Positions 33,700-44,909 of a stretch of DNA of 57,108 nt are shown here, one piece after another. Made by a program: the position numbers and the translations under genes. Position 1 is the stretch's first letter, and each line of letters starts with the position of its first letter. The notes below the pieces were generated by a model. That model was not told the origin of the DNA and searched no databases. It saw nothing but the letters and a program-made list of their open reading frames with translations. Origin of the DNA: Priapulus caudatus (Eukaryota > Priapulida > Priapulimorpha > Priapulimorphida > Priapulidae); assembly GCF_000485595.1 (NCBI RefSeq), contig NW_014578084.1:53613-110720 (forward strand). Direction: 5' to 3'.

Positions 33700-34060
33700 T
33701 GATATCACATATTATTCGATGATTCCTTTCGGTGGTTATGTCGTTAGGTCATTCGTGAATCGTTCCTGTTGGTGTTTCGTTCCGTGTTGCTATTTCGTTG
33801 TCATTATTGCGTGTTTACACGTGGAATGTGGGGAAAACTTCGAATATCATGTCGAAGCGCTCATACGTTCGTTCCACTTCTTGTTCCTCTTGTAACGTAG
33901 CTGTTTGTTTCTTGCGCTGTGCCTGAATCTCTACATGTGAGGATTGCTTATAGCTAGCTTCGTCTCGTATTTCCTACATCGCCACAAAAACATGACGACA
34001 TAGCAAATGTCGTGTTTACAATTTCTACTTGTAATATATAAATGCAACAGTTACAAATTA
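33700..34060. repeat. Dispersed repeat family 5, copy 1
   Basis: Partners at 36390-36740, 45837-46130 and 50310-50520 (landmarks TTTCGTGTTGCTATTTCGTT, GAATATCATGTCGAAGCG, GACGACATAGCAAATGTCG). Confidence 0.8.
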
Positions 34061-34214
34061 CAATATAAACATGAGTTCACAACCAGGATTCCTTAAGAGT
34101 TTTCATATGTTATAGAGGACATATTTCTGGGTATAAAACAGTTCATAGACTTTCTATTGCAATTTGTCCGAGGTTGACCCCATTCTGCATACCCCATTTT
34201 CTTGCAAAAATGCC

Positions 34215-35090
34215 TGGACTAGAAATCACATTGCGTCAACACCGACGAACGGCCATGCCAATGCTTTGTTTCAATTACACAGTGCCATTTCCCTGGTCCA
34301 TAGCACTTCTAAGTCGGCTGTTCGATGCCGGACGAAGCGAACCGCACGAGACGCTTGTACAACTGAGGCAATCGACGAGATGGGTTGCGACGGTCGGAGC
34401 ACGACCTTGCGGTGTAGTCCAGTGCCCGTGCCGATCCACACGTGCTTCCTACCACAGCCCGACCGGCCCAGCCCTTACAGCGAGTCGTTTTGCCCAACTT
34501 ACGCATTTCACTTGCCCACTTGCCTTACCTACATTCTTCTATCCACTAGAGGCTCTTCACGTTCGACACCTGCTGCGGATATGGATACGAGCCGCAAAGG
34601 AAATCACACTGTCTCCCTCGGATTTTCAATGGTCGACGGCAGTGCACCGGACAGCGGAAGAGCGGCGGTGCTTTACGGAAAGAACATCGCTATCTCCGGC
34701 CAAACGCATTGCAGGGAGTGCGCCGCTTAGAAACAAAACACAACTGTTCCCGGGACTACCGCCGACGTCTCCGAGTGCGTTTGCGTTACGGCACTCCACC
34801 CCGAAGGGGCAATCTGCGTGTCGTGGTTCCGGAATATTAACCGCATTCCCTTTTCATGCACGGCGGCCAAAACACATTGCCGTCGCTTCGGAATGGCCTT
34901 CACCTATCTCTGACGATCGACTGACCCATGTGGAACTGGTGTTCACGTGCAAACCTTCTCCACTTGAGTCTTGAAACTTGTTATTTCAATATTTCCTACT
35001 ACGACCAAGATGTACGCCACCGGCGGCTGCGGGCGGGCTCGCGCCCGACTCGTTCAACACGCAGCGCTCCCACCCTCCTCCTGCACGCAA
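34215..35090 (-). pseudogene. 28S rRNA pseudogene, longest central-domain block
   Basis: Antisense 28S runs from AGAAATCACATTGCGTCAAC through ATGCTTTGTTTCAATTACAC, TTCCCTGGTCCATAGCA, CGACCGGCCCAGCCC, CTTACCTACATTC, ACACCTGCTGCGGATATGG, ACTGACCCATGTGGAACTG and TACTACGACCAAGATGTACG to a GC-rich end. On the plus strand the 28S 3' domain follows it directly, although in true antisense order it should precede. So the two halves are swapped, as if joined head-to-tail across a circle or between adjacent units. The 188- and 266-codon plus-strand ORFs are artefacts. Confidence 0.93.
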
Positions 35091-35800
35091 CGCACTCCAC
35101 GCAACGCTTCGTTAATTCTGCTTCAGAATAATAGGAAGAGCCGACATCGAAGCATCAAAAACCAAGGTCGCTATGAACCCGTGGCTGGCACAAGCCAGTT
35201 ATCCCTGTCGTAGGTTTTGTCACACCTCTTCGTTAAAACTCGTCAAATGAAAACGATGGATAGGCCACGCTTTGACGGTGTGTATTCGTAGTGAAAATGA
35301 AAATCTACCGACCTTTTCCCCTTTTGCTGTACGCGACGTTTCTGTCGTGGCTGAGCTCGCCTTACCAAACGTGCGTTACCCTTTCACAGCTGTACCGCCC
35401 AACTGAAACTCCGTGTGTGACAGTGACACTGTCTTCGAGGCGCATTGCCGTCGGCACTACACCGACGGTTTCATTCCATAACAAACAGCCGTCACGCTCG
35501 CTTTCCGCTTCATGCACTAAGTCAACACACGATGAAAGTAGTGGTATTTGACAGGCGTCCGAAGCGTCGCACCTATTCTACACCTGTCATGTCTCTTAAG
35601 ACAGTCCCACTACAGTGCAGCTGAACAGGGTGTTCTTTCCAACCTCATTTGGCCAAGCCCGTTCCCTTGGCTGTGGTTGCGCTAGATAGTACATATGCAC
35701 AGTGCGAATCTCGTTGATGCATTCATGCGCGTCACTAATTCCATGACCAGCGATTCGGCTATTTTGTGTGGTCATTCCCGGTTTGTACGTGTGGAGGGAC
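35091..35800 (-). pseudogene. 28S rRNA 3'-domain pseudogene, copy B
   Basis: Collinear with copy A (21776-22475) and copy C (44850-45412). Contains TGTCGGCTCTTCCTATTATT, AACTGGCTTGTGCCAGCC and the CCAAGGGAACGGGCTTGG core on the minus strand. Over the full 1.19-kb unit, 27 of 39 differences from copy A are C/G exchanges. Confidence 0.92.
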
Positions 35801-36287
35801 GCGGCATCGACGAATCCGTTTTGCGATCTTGCAAACACTTTCGGCAGCATGCACGAATCGGATCGTCTGGAATTGCCGTTTCCACATTTCTTTACTTTCA
35901 AAATCCCGAGCGTCGGGTTGTGTACTGGGCCAGTACTGGGCCAGTAGAGGGTGAGAAGCGGCCGAGTATTGTGCCAGCAGTGGCCCAGTGCTCTATTCAA
36001 TATTATATTGAGCACCACTATCATTATAATAATGAGCAGTCGTATAATTATAATCACGAACAAGCACATATCAGTCATCAATAATCACTTTTCTACACAA
36101 TTAGTGATTACACCGATTTCTAGGTATTTTATAAACCAATGTATAAATTGCTGTATCGACTAATGCGAAGAATATCATTAAATATGACGTGTACACATAT
36201 ATATATGCTTTATACAAAACAACATCGTCATCTCAACACAAAACAATTGCACGGAATGCGCCCCTTATAAAGAAAACACACATATTG
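35801..36287. repeat. Remainder of the duplicated 1.19-kb unit, copy B
   Basis: Collinear with 22476-22962, including the TACTGGGCCAG direct repeat and the decayed 28S scrap at 36207-36287. Confidence 0.88.
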
Positions 36288-36389
36288 AATTCTGTAACAA
36301 GCTCAACAGCTGTACATTCAGCTTACAGACAGGCAGCAGCAGGATACACATTGATTATAATGTCGATGTGCCAGTCGATGTGCACACAT

Positions 36390-37310
36390 ATTATTGGATA
36401 ATTGCTTTCCGTGGTTATGTCGTTAGGTGATTCGTGAGTCGTTCCTCTTGGTGTTTCGTTTCGTGTTGCTATTTCGTTCTCACTATTTCGTGTTTACACG
36501 TCCAATGTGCGAAAAACTTCCAATATCATGTCGAAGCGGTCATACGTTCGTTGAAGTTGTTGTTGCTGTTGTAACCTAGCTGTTTCTTTCTTGCGCTGTG
36601 CCTGAATCTGTACATGTCAGGATAGCTTATAGCTTCGTCTCGTATTTCCTACATCGCCACAAAAACATGACGACATAGCAAATGTCGTGTTAACAATTTC
36701 TACTTGTAATATATCAATGGAACAGTTACAAATTTCAATATAAACATTAGGTCCCTACAGTATAATATAGGGAACATGGAACAACATAGAACAATAAATG
36801 AAATAGAATATCATTATTGACTGTCATGCGTGAAAGTCACACAATAAATGCCTGCGACTAAAAACACAAATTACACAACTGTACTATTACAGTTACGCAC
36901 AACTTTTAAATATGTAACTGCCATATGCACGAGAACATGAAATGCACACAGGGTGACAAAAATGATCCATTCACCACGAAGGAACACACACATTTTACAC
37001 CCCACTAAATGAACCTCAAGATATAGTCAACGGATCGTAAGCTCGTCGTGCGCTCCGTCACGGGTATCGAGGCGAACGTGTGTCGGTGGGCAACGTGCCG
37101 ACTATCACTGAGCACTGATGCAATGGCTTCACACAACACATCACGAACACAACGTTTTGCAACGGAGGCAATACACGAGAACACGCACGTCGCTGTCACA
37201 TGACCAAAGAAACATGTGGCATCGGCGGGTTTGTGACAAAACCATCCTTTTCCATTCGCCGACTTCTATATGGTTATGTATTTGTGGCTATATATTACAA
37301 GGTTGACGTA
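36390..37310. repeat. Dispersed repeat family 5, long copy
   Basis: 36430-37310 is collinear with 45837-46700 over about 870 bp. I counted about 34 C/G exchanges, seven transitions, two A/T and about eight other transversions between them. No coding motif. Confidence 0.88.
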
Positions 37311-37694
37311 AACCGAATTCATGAAGATGCTCATGCTCAGCTCGTCCCATAACATGGTTGGTACAGTCCTTGAAAAGTCCGTACATTTCGGGCCAGCCCG
37401 TCAAAACTAGTTACATTTACTAAATGTCGAGTTTCTGCTTGAAAACTGCTGGAATTTCATGGAAATGTCCTTGAATTTGATAGAAATGTGCTTCAATTTC
37501 TATAAAGAATCATTGCCATCTCATGAATAATGTGTAAAGGTCAATACAAATTGCGTGGAATGACCTCAACACCCTATACATACGATAGACAGTTCAATGC
37601 TCATAACAAATTACAGTAAGTCACTCAAATGAGTGAGTACATAAAGGTATGTTGCAGAAGTCACAGTGTGTACAAGGGTTCATTCATCTCATCC
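37311..37694. other. No gene; partly similar to 11280-11380
   Basis: 37322-37420 shares GAAGATGCTCATGCTCAGCT and flanking sequence with 11285-11375; followed by short degenerate tandem units around TGGAAATGTCCTTGAAT. Confidence 0.5.
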
Positions 37695-37870
37695 AGGTCA
37701 CTTTTCCCTCGCATTGTCAAGGGTCAACGGCAGTGCACCACACACCGCAACAGTCGCGGCGCTTTACACAAAACAACATGGTCATCTCAACACAAAACAA
37801 TTCCACGGACTGCGCCCCTTATAAAGAAAAGACACATATTGCCCACACTACCGCCGGAGTTGAACTTTGG
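37695..37870 (-). pseudogene. 28S rRNA fragment, diverged
   Basis: Antisense 28S landmarks CCCTCGCATTGTCAAGGGTC, GTGCACCACACACCGCA, GCGCCCCTTATAAAGAAAA and CACTACCGCCG, then an abrupt switch to the GAGTTGAACTTTGG module. Confidence 0.75.
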
Positions 37871-38200
37871 CTTGCTCTGTTTCTGGCTTTGAACTAGAAC
37901 GTGTGTGGAACTCAGGCCCGTATCCAGGGGGGGCCGGGACGTTGGAACCAACCCCCCCGAGCCCCCCCAAGAACATTTCGTGTTTCTTGAATTTGCAATA
38001 ATTTGACCTCAGGTGGCCTGGAACTGCGGTATTATCCCAGCGACCCGAGCGGGCGCATCGACCTCCCTGTGGCGCATTTCGTTCACCCCCCCCCCGGGCC
38101 GCGCGATCCCTAATCGTGGCGCATGACCGCGAGGAGCGAGCGAAAATCGCCTATTTCATTCCACAACTACTTTTGCCATTTCATCATAATAGTATATATA
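37871..38200 (+). repeat. G-run/C-run dispersed repeat, copy 2
   Basis: Collinear with 20640-20960 (CAGGCCCGTATCCAGGGGGG to CATCATAATAGTATATATA). Both copies are preceded by the same GTTGAACTTT module, so they were copied with their flank and not inserted separately. Confidence 0.8.
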
Positions 38201-38504
38201 CAGCCATTGCAATTTACCAACAAATACAACAATAAATAACGAAATAATAACAACAATAACTACATACTTTTCGATCGATGCAATGTTTTCCTGGTTTCAG
38301 TGTGTCGATTCATACACTGGTTTGGCAAGAAATAACATGGGTAACCTGGGCTCGTCTGACTACGGAAAGATTCCCGTTCATTCCATGTTCGCATTTCAAC
38401 CATTTCGACCCGACTAATCGATAGTTTACTCACAAAGAACCCCAACCTCCCGGACCTATTATATCATGTGCCGAAGATATGTGTGCATCTCGTTGAATTG
38501 CGGA
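38201..38504. other. No gene recognised
   Basis: A 61-codon minus-strand frame (38260-38445) lacks motifs. AT-rich left part. Confidence 0.35.
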
Positions 38505-38674
38505 TAACATGTCCTTGCAACGTCCTTCAAAACTCCTTCCAAAACACACTCCGTCTTCTTCTACGAACCATGCATAAGCGACGGCCGCATCGGCTTCCTT
38601 AGCAGGGATCCTTCGCTATTTTCACGTTGCGGTCCAGCCATGTCAAACTTGGGACTAATACTGGAAGCCTCCAT
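38505..38674 (-). repeat. DUF4806-like repeat, left half, split by Gypsy insertion
   Basis: Matches 1785-1955 (CGAACCATGCATAAGCGACG, GCGGTCCAGCCAT, GACTAATACTGGAAG). The right half resumes at 43386. The last five bases TCCAT (38670-38674) are repeated after the 3' LTR. Confidence 0.85.
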
Positions 38675-38792
38675 TGTGGCGATATGTACAGTATTGATAT
38701 ACGAGCGCCACCTATGGACGAGTATTGTACGAAACTATAATAAATCAGTTGTTGTTACACGCCCGCCATCTTTGGTTGTTCTCCACGTTATA
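38675..38792 (+). repeat. Gypsy 5' LTR, 118 bp
   Basis: Identical to 43268-43385. Unusually short for an LTR. Contains GCGCCACCTATGG and an AATAAA-like ATAATAAATC. Confidence 0.95.
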
Positions 38793-38816
38793 TGGTGTCA
38801 GAAATTGTGTTTCACA

Positions 38817-39660
38817 ATGAATGCCGGACCGTTTAGACGCCCTAAGGAATTGAAACTCACAGGAAATGTGAGTGAGAACTGGAAAAAGTTCAAACAGGAA
38901 TATGAAATTTTCCTGTCGGCGTGTGGTATCGATGATGCAAACGACCAACGAAAGGTCAGTGTATTGCTCAATGTGATCGGACCAGACGGACTTGAGCTGT
39001 AATAATACTTTCACTCGTGGAGAATGAGGGGATGAATCTGAAACAGAAAGACAGTGTGTGATAAGTTCGAAACGCATTGCAACCCAAAAGAAAAACGAAA
39101 CGTACGAAAGGCATTTGTTCAAGTGTCCGCGTACAGAATGATGGCGAATCAGTGATCAGTTTGTCATCTGATTTACCGTAGACTTGCCAAATCATGCGGA
39201 TTCGATGCTTTGCGCAGCAATCCCTCATTAGAGATCAGATCGTGTCAGGTGTGCGCGACTTTCACATCATAAGAACGGCTACTTCGAGAACCTGAGTTAT
39301 CGCTGGCTAGAGCGGTGCAGATTTGCCGAGCTGCTGAAGTAAGCAAAATGCATGTGCAAAGATTTGAAACTTGCGACACCACATTCCGCAGTAACTCTAA
39401 TGTCGTTCATGCTATTGGCCGTGCCGGTGCACGTGCGTTCATGGCGAGAGGGACAACGTCGGGGACACAAAGGGGGAGGGGCGAGGTCTAGGCCTGAAAT
39501 GATGGAGAAGAAAAGCCCAGCCAGGACCCCCATGTTCAAAAATGTGGATATACATACCACAAGTCAGGACAGTGTCCAGCGTTGGATAGAAATTGTAGTA
39601 AGTGTAAGAGACGGGGACACTTTGCAAAGTGTTGTAGATCGGCTGTTTCAAAAGCATGTC
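38817..39660 (+). pseudogene. gag: Gypsy gag with CCHC knuckle, frame-broken
   Basis: ATG at 38817 opens MNAGPFRRPKELKLTGNVSE and continues as a capsid-like helical region to a stop at 39000. The stop results from an extra A in the run at 38999-39004; past it the other frame continues. Near 39588-39650 the sequence encodes C-S-K-C-K-R-R-G-H-F-A-K-C-C, the nucleocapsid zinc knuckle, in a further frame. Gag would form the particle and bind the RNA. Confidence 0.8.
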
Positions 39661-39855
39661 ACTTGGTTGAAGATCGCGACCAGTAATGATGAACAAGACG
39701 ACTATGGGTTGTTCATTGACATGATACACACTGATTCGGTGACAGCAACTCAGAGAAACCAGTGGCAAGTTAATGTGGAATGGAAACAGCAACCAGTTTC
39801 ATTCAAGTTAGATACAGGGGCAGAGATTAAACTGTATCCCGAGAACATTGTGTGA
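39661..39855 (+). pseudogene. pol: Gypsy protease region
   Basis: Encodes WKQQPVSFKLDTGAEI with the catalytic aspartate triad D-T-G at 39811-39819, then a stop at 39853. Downstream, 39900-40235 continues in a new frame with the linker VLGLPTCLHMKLI and YTDVFDI. A normal pepsin-like monomer is about 100 residues; here it is split. Confidence 0.75.
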
Positions 39856-40189
39856 CCAATTGAACATTGCACACTCCATCAAGCCATCCAGTGTGAAGCT
39901 TGTTGGCTACTTTGGACAAAAGCGGAAGCCGTGGAAAGGTGACACTCAACGTCAAATATAAAGATGGTATATTCCCGACGGAATTCCATGTAATTGACGG
40001 AATGGTGGCGGTGAGACCTGTTCTTGGACTCCCCACATGTTTGCACATGAAGCTCATTGAGAGAGTGTATGCAGTCAGAGAATACATGGAACCAGAGAAC
40101 AGGCCAGAGGAAATTCTGGACAAATACACAGACGTGTTTGATATCTGGGCTGTCTGCCGACTACTTATGACATTAAAATTGATGAGACG

Positions 40190-40830
40190 GTATCACCAGT
40201 TGTACATCCGCCCAGGCGAGTGCCCTATGCCTTGAGAGACAAAGTGAAGGCACAGTTGAAGAAAATGACACAAGAAGGAAGTATATAGAACCTGTTGAAG
40301 AAACCTAGTGAATGGGTCAATTCCATGGTGGTGATTGAGAAAACGAATGGGAGTTTGCGCATTTGCATCGACCCGAAGGACTTGAACCGAGCTATTAAAC
40401 GGGAGCATCACCCTATGAAAGCACTGGATGAAGTCGCCGTCCGAAATTTTGTCTGGAGCACAGTACTTCAGTGTTTTGGATGCTGGACAAGCATACTACC
40501 AAGTGCCTGTTACCCAGCGGAGTGCCAAGCTGTTGACGTTCAATACGCCGTTCGGACGACATCGGTTTAAACGCATGGCATTCGGTATAAATCAGCCTCC
40601 GGAAGTGGTGGCAGAGAATTGCGTCAGCAGATGTTTGACGACATGGATGGAGTCGAGGTGATTATGAGACGATATCTTGATATGGGAAAAACCATCCAGG
40701 AACACAATGCGAGAACTTCATACAGTGTTTGCGCCGTGTCCGTGAGTATAACCTCACACTGATCGTGCGAAATGCAAAGTTGGACTGACATCAGTCGCAT
40801 ACATGGGCAACGTGCTGACACGAGAATGGA
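40190..40830 (+). pseudogene. pol: Gypsy reverse transcriptase, frame-broken
   Basis: Successive frames give EWVNSMVVIEKTNGSLRICI with DPKDLNRAIKREHHP, then AQYFSVLDAGQAYYQVPV and TFNTPFGRHRFKRMAFGI. The catalytic Y/V-x-D-D box is interrupted at about 40660-40675 by a one-base insertion (ATTATGAGACGATATC). Earlier frame change lies near 40430-40450. Converts the RNA to cDNA in intact relatives. Confidence 0.85.
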
Positions 40831-41034
40831 CTACAATGTCGAAAGAGCGCATAACAGCAATCACGCGCAGATGAAATCGCCAAAGGACAAAACTGGTTTG
40901 GCAGAGATTTCTAGGAATGGTGAATTTTGTTGGAAAATTCCTTCCTAACCTCTCCAAGCGGCAGTGAGCCAATTGCGTGAGTTGCTACGGAAAGATGTAG
41001 CATGGCCACTGGGATGAGCATCACCAGGCGAGTA

Positions 41035-41470
41035 TGGATGACCTCAAATCAGCCCTGACATGAGAAGACACCAGTTCTTGCTTACTACAACCCAGAGGAA
41101 GCCGTCACACTCTCGGTTGATGCTTCTCAAGAAGGTTTAGGTGCATGTCTAATTCAGGGAGGAAGGCCAGTAGCATATGCTTCACGCTCGCTGAGTAGTG
41201 CTGAAAGAAATTATGCCAACATTGAACGTGAGATGCTAGCCATTGTATGGGGCTGTACAAAGTTCCATGACTACATTTATGGGAGATCGGGCGTGGTTGT
41301 GGAAACCGACCATAAGCCATTAGAAGCCCTGACCGAAAGCTGTTGACATCAGCACCTCCAAGAATACAGAGGTGGCTCATCAGATTGCAGAAATATGATC
41401 TGCAGGTCCAGTATAAACCTGGAAAGGAGATGTTTATTGCTGATGCACTAAGTCGAGCTCCAGTGGGCTT
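41035..41470 (+). pseudogene. pol: Gypsy RNase H and connection region
   Basis: From 41080 the frame reads PVLAYYNPEEAVTLSVDASQ, GLGACLIQGGRPVAYASRSL, NIEREMLAIVWGCTKFHDYI and TDHKPLEAL: RNase H with its Asp, Glu and Asp residues. After a slip at 41340 it continues RIQRWLIRLQKYDLQVQYKP and ADALSR, the conserved end of the domain. Confidence 0.88.
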
Positions 41471-41742
41471 GCCCGAGCAAGAAGGTGAAGAGGATGGACA
41501 TGTTCACACAGTGGAAAACATGCCAATCACCGAGGAAAGGTTGAAAGAGTTTCAGCTGGCAACACAACGAGACAGTACTTTACACAGTCTGAAAGAGTAC
41601 ATTGTCATGGGTTGGCCGGAGGAACGGTCAAAAGTATCTGTAACGTGAGACAGTATTGGTCATATCGTGAGGAACTGAGCTGTAGTAATGGGTTTACTAC
41701 TGAGTCAGAGAGAATTATTGTGCCAGAGGTCTTCGTGCGGAC

Positions 41743-42426
41743 ATGTTGGATCGTATCCACAGTAGTCATCTAGGTGTTGAGAAGTGCCAGCGGAGAGCGA
41801 GAGATATCCTGTTTTGGCCAAGTATGAATGACCAGATAAAGGAGCTAGTGAGTCGATGTGACATTTGTCTGTCATTTCGAAACAAACAGCAGAAGGAACC
41901 ACTGAAGTCTCATGCGATTCCTCAGAGGCCATGGCAAAAAGTCGCAACAGACTTGTTTGAAATCGACGGAGTTATGTACATTTGCTTGGTAGACTACTAC
42001 TCGAAGTTTGTCGAGTTTACCAAAGTATCTGACACTAAGAGTGCAACTGTGATTGAGTGGCTAAAAGAACAGTTTGCACGTTATGGCCTCCCAGAAGAAG
42101 TCATTTCCGATAATGGTCCCCAATACTCCAGTGATGTGTTCGCAGAGTTTGCACGCAAATACGAGTTTCAGCATCATACCTCCTCCCCGGAGTACCCGCA
42201 AAGCAACGGTATGGCTGAACGGGCTGTGCAGACCTTGAAACGGTTGTTGAAGAAAGTAGGCCGAGCTGGACGTGATCCCTACTTGGCAATATTGGAGTGG
42301 AGAAACACCCCTCTCCAAGGAATGGGCTCACCCAGTCAGATGTTGATGGGTCGAAGAACAAGGTCCCGTCTGCCTGCAACTGGAAAGTTGTTGAAATCAC
42401 CTAACTTCAACGATAACAGTAACTGA
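41743..42426 (+). pseudogene. pol: Gypsy integrase, intact HHCC and DDE core
   Basis: A single 227-codon frame holds the zinc-binding HHCC segment (HSSHLGVEKC..DICLSF) and the catalytic core: ATDLFEI (Asp), VISDNGPQYSS (Asp) and NGMAERAVQTLKR (Glu). Linkers and the downstream helix (EWRNTPLQGMGSPSQMLMGR) are as in the family. The C-terminal tail is broken by stops after 42426. This is the best-kept domain of the element. Confidence 0.92.
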
Positions 42427-43267
42427 GCAGCTTGGGAAAAATCACGTCGAAACAACAGCATTATTATGATCATGGTGCCAGAGCACTTCCTCCAATTGCT
42501 GTTGGAGAGACAGTGAGAATGCACGTATGAGGAAACTCTGAAGACCCAGCTGTTGTGAGGGAGAAGTCAGCAGAGCCGAGATCATTCATAGTCGAGCGAA
42601 ATGTCGGCAATACAGGAGAAACCGGAAGCATCTGTTGAAAACAGGTGAATCAGCGGTGGTCGTGCCGGAGGTTCTGGATGTTCCAGTTGGTCGAGAGACA
42701 GATGAAGGTAGAGACCGTGCTATAGTATGTGATCCGATGGAGAGTCGCCAACCTACATGTGCTGGTCCAGTAAGCAGTGCCGTGACTCATAGATCGGAAG
42801 CAGCGCCAGTTTGTGTCTACTCGTTCTGGGAGAGTAATCAACCACACGAGTAGATTTAAGGACTTTGTGTAGCATGGGCAATATGCCTAAGTCGATCAGT
42901 ATGTGACAGCTATCAGGAAGGATGCTAGTTGGAAATTAGAGTAGAATAGGATTTGGATTACTTGTTTAAACTGTGAATGTTGAACTGAACCTAGTCATAT
43001 ACAGATTGTATATGTGATTGTAGTATGATTTATTTCAGAAAGTGTAAAGCATACACCGATGTAGTTCTTTATATATTTGATCAGTTTAGTTCAAACATAG
43101 AAATGAAAACATACATTACATTGATGGAACGGATTTGAACATAGAGACATATCGTTAGTACAGTAAAACATATTCTTTCATTTTTATTAGTTGAAGAATC
43201 TCCTGTAGGAATTAGCACAGAGAGAGTTGGAATTGAGTTAAAGTATAGTTCATACTTGGAAGGGAGA

Positions 43268-43385
43268 TGTGGCGATATGTACAGTATTGATATACGAGCG
43301 CCACCTATGGACGAGTATTGTACGAAACTATAATAAATCAGTTGTTGTTACACGCCCGCCATCTTTGGTTGTTCTCCACGTTATA
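43268..43385 (+). repeat. Gypsy 3' LTR, 118 bp
   Basis: No difference from the 5' LTR. Preceded by the polypurine tract and followed by the TCCAT target duplication (43386-43390). Confidence 0.95.
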
Positions 43386-43454
43386 TCCATGACAGACGCT
43401 TCCTCAGCTGACGCCTCCATTGCGTGCAGCTACCCCCCCCACTACTGAACCTAA

Positions 43455-43518
<64 letters not shown>

Positions 43519-43519
43519 G

Positions 43520-43557
<38 letters not shown>

Positions 43558-43690
43558 GCTACTACTACCAGTACTGGTACTAATACTGGAAGGCGCTATA
43601 CTCAGGCGCGCCCAGCTCCATGACAGCCGGTTGCTCAGCTGACGCGTCCATTGCGTGCAGCTGCTGCTGCTGCTGCTGCTCATGCCGCGC
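43386..43690 (-). repeat. DUF4806-like repeat, right half, with microsatellite
   Basis: Resumes at CCATGACAGACGCT, matching 1972-2040 and ending in the CAG/CTG run at 43660-43680. Inside it sits a (TAC/CTA)n microsatellite (43451-43590, about 140 bp, a few variant units), giving spurious poly-Thr, poly-Leu and poly-Ser ORFs. Confidence 0.85.
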
Positions 43691-44144
43691 ACTATTAAAC
43701 GAAACACATTCCTGTTAAAGGCACAGATACCAGCGACTTCAAATCGTTTTTTGCAAATATTTACTCGGGGTAGCTGCAAGGGGAAGTGCTTCTTTTCATT
43801 GGCGCTCATCTTCTATTTTGGCCGCCATCTTCGAAATGGGTCACCTCAGCCAAATGCCATCACCAGCATCTGTTTCAGTCACCCCAAAAACCCCTGAATT
43901 GTCACCTCATTTATTCATTTGCGATTTTGACAGCCACATATACGAGATATCTTTCTTTTTGCCGGTCATGTTCGATTTTCGCCCTCATGTTGGAAAATCG
44001 GAACCGATGAAGTGGGTTCCACGCATGAAATCAATAGATACGCCGAAAATGAACTCCATCGAACATTTCCTACTACCGTCCGGCCGGTAACATTAATCCT
44101 GAACATGTTTGCTAAGCCACGTGACTATAATGTTCGCGATATTG
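43691..44144. other. No gene recognised
   Basis: Overlapping ORFs of 65-90 codons without motif on the plus strand. Confidence 0.4.
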
Positions 44145-44560
44145 ACGCTCTGATCTTCAGTCGTTCTTATTCTATAACAGCAAGGTGTTCCTGCAGCTTT
44201 GTGTTGTAATGTTTCTAGTGTTGTGTAAGCAGCGCTATCTGTTCTTGCGTGTCATCTACATAAGTTGTCTGTGAAATGACGTTTTGCTTGATGTCTTCCA
44301 GCTGCTTTGTAAGTGCATTGTACCATGTGCAATGCTTAAATTACAATAAGTTCGTTGTGTGTGCTACTCAAACTGTTTATCCACAACTCGTGCTATGATA
44401 GCACCAGTAGGAACTGTGCATCGTACACCACGCCATTTTGTGACATAAAAGTGCACATTGATGACCATGCTAGGTATGCATCAACGACACCAGCACAAAT
44501 CCACCTATAGCAGTAACACTATTAAGCAATCGTGAATCCTACGAGACGCACGTCGGTAAC
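44145..44560 (-). repeat. Coiled-coil exon repeat, copy 4 with flank
   Basis: Matches 32510-32890 in order (TCGTTCTT..CTATAACAGCAA, TTGTAAGTGCATTGTA, GTGCACATTGATGACCATGC). Confidence 0.65.
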
Positions 44561-44845
44561 GTTAGTAAAGACCACCGCATTGTCACATACCTCTTCAGTG
44601 CTGCTGTCTGCGCGGACTCGCTCCCATTTAGAAGTGCGGTGACCTCGTGTTCGGTCTGCTGCAGTGTATCGTGCTGCGCGTCGCAGTTAACCAGCTGCTC
44701 CTGTAGCGTGGCGATGTTCATCGGATCGACCTCCTCGTCATTTCCCTACTCACCGATGTCGTACCGCTTCTTACACAGAGCTTCCTCGATCCGCATGATG
44801 TTGTGTTTTCCGTACGGTCTAAACCGATATGACCTTGCCTATTAG
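44561..44845 (-). pseudogene. Coiled-coil protein exon with one in-frame stop
   Basis: Minus strand reads YGKHNIMRIEEALCKKRYDI, then TAG, then MNIATLQEQLVNCDAQ and TALLNGSESAQTAALKR, ending at a donor-like AGAG/GTATGT near 44590. Strong heptad pattern. The TAG is one C-to-G step from a Tyr codon. It may be the upstream exon of the protein whose next exon is the 44145-44340 repeat. Parent family not recognised. Confidence 0.45.
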
Positions 44846-44849
44846 TGCG

Positions 44850-44875
44850 TCAACAATGCAACGCTTCGTGAATTC

Positions 44876-44909
<34 letters not shown>

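Larger units (their letters stand above)
38675..43385 (+). mobile_element. Ty3/Gypsy LTR retrotransposon, complete but frame-broken
   Basis: 4,711 bp bounded by identical 118-bp LTRs (38675-38792 and 43268-43385), starting TGTGGCGATATG and ending CCACGTTATA. The 5-bp duplication TCCAT flanks both ends. TGGTGTCAGAA immediately after the 5' LTR is a primer-binding-site candidate, and GGAAGGGAGA (43258-43267) just before the 3' LTR is the polypurine tract. Internal order is gag, protease, reverse transcriptase, RNase H, integrase, which is the Gypsy order. Several small indels and stops break the frame, so it cannot move on its own, yet identical LTRs imply recent insertion. Confidence 0.95.

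Noticed and set aside
34164-34974. Long overlapping plus-strand ORFs (188 and 266 codons)
   Set aside because: The DNA is antisense 28S rRNA; open frames come from its base composition, and similar but broken frames appear over the other 28S fragments.
43420-43642. Poly-Thr, poly-Leu and poly-Ser ORFs
   Set aside because: Translations of the trinucleotide microsatellite.
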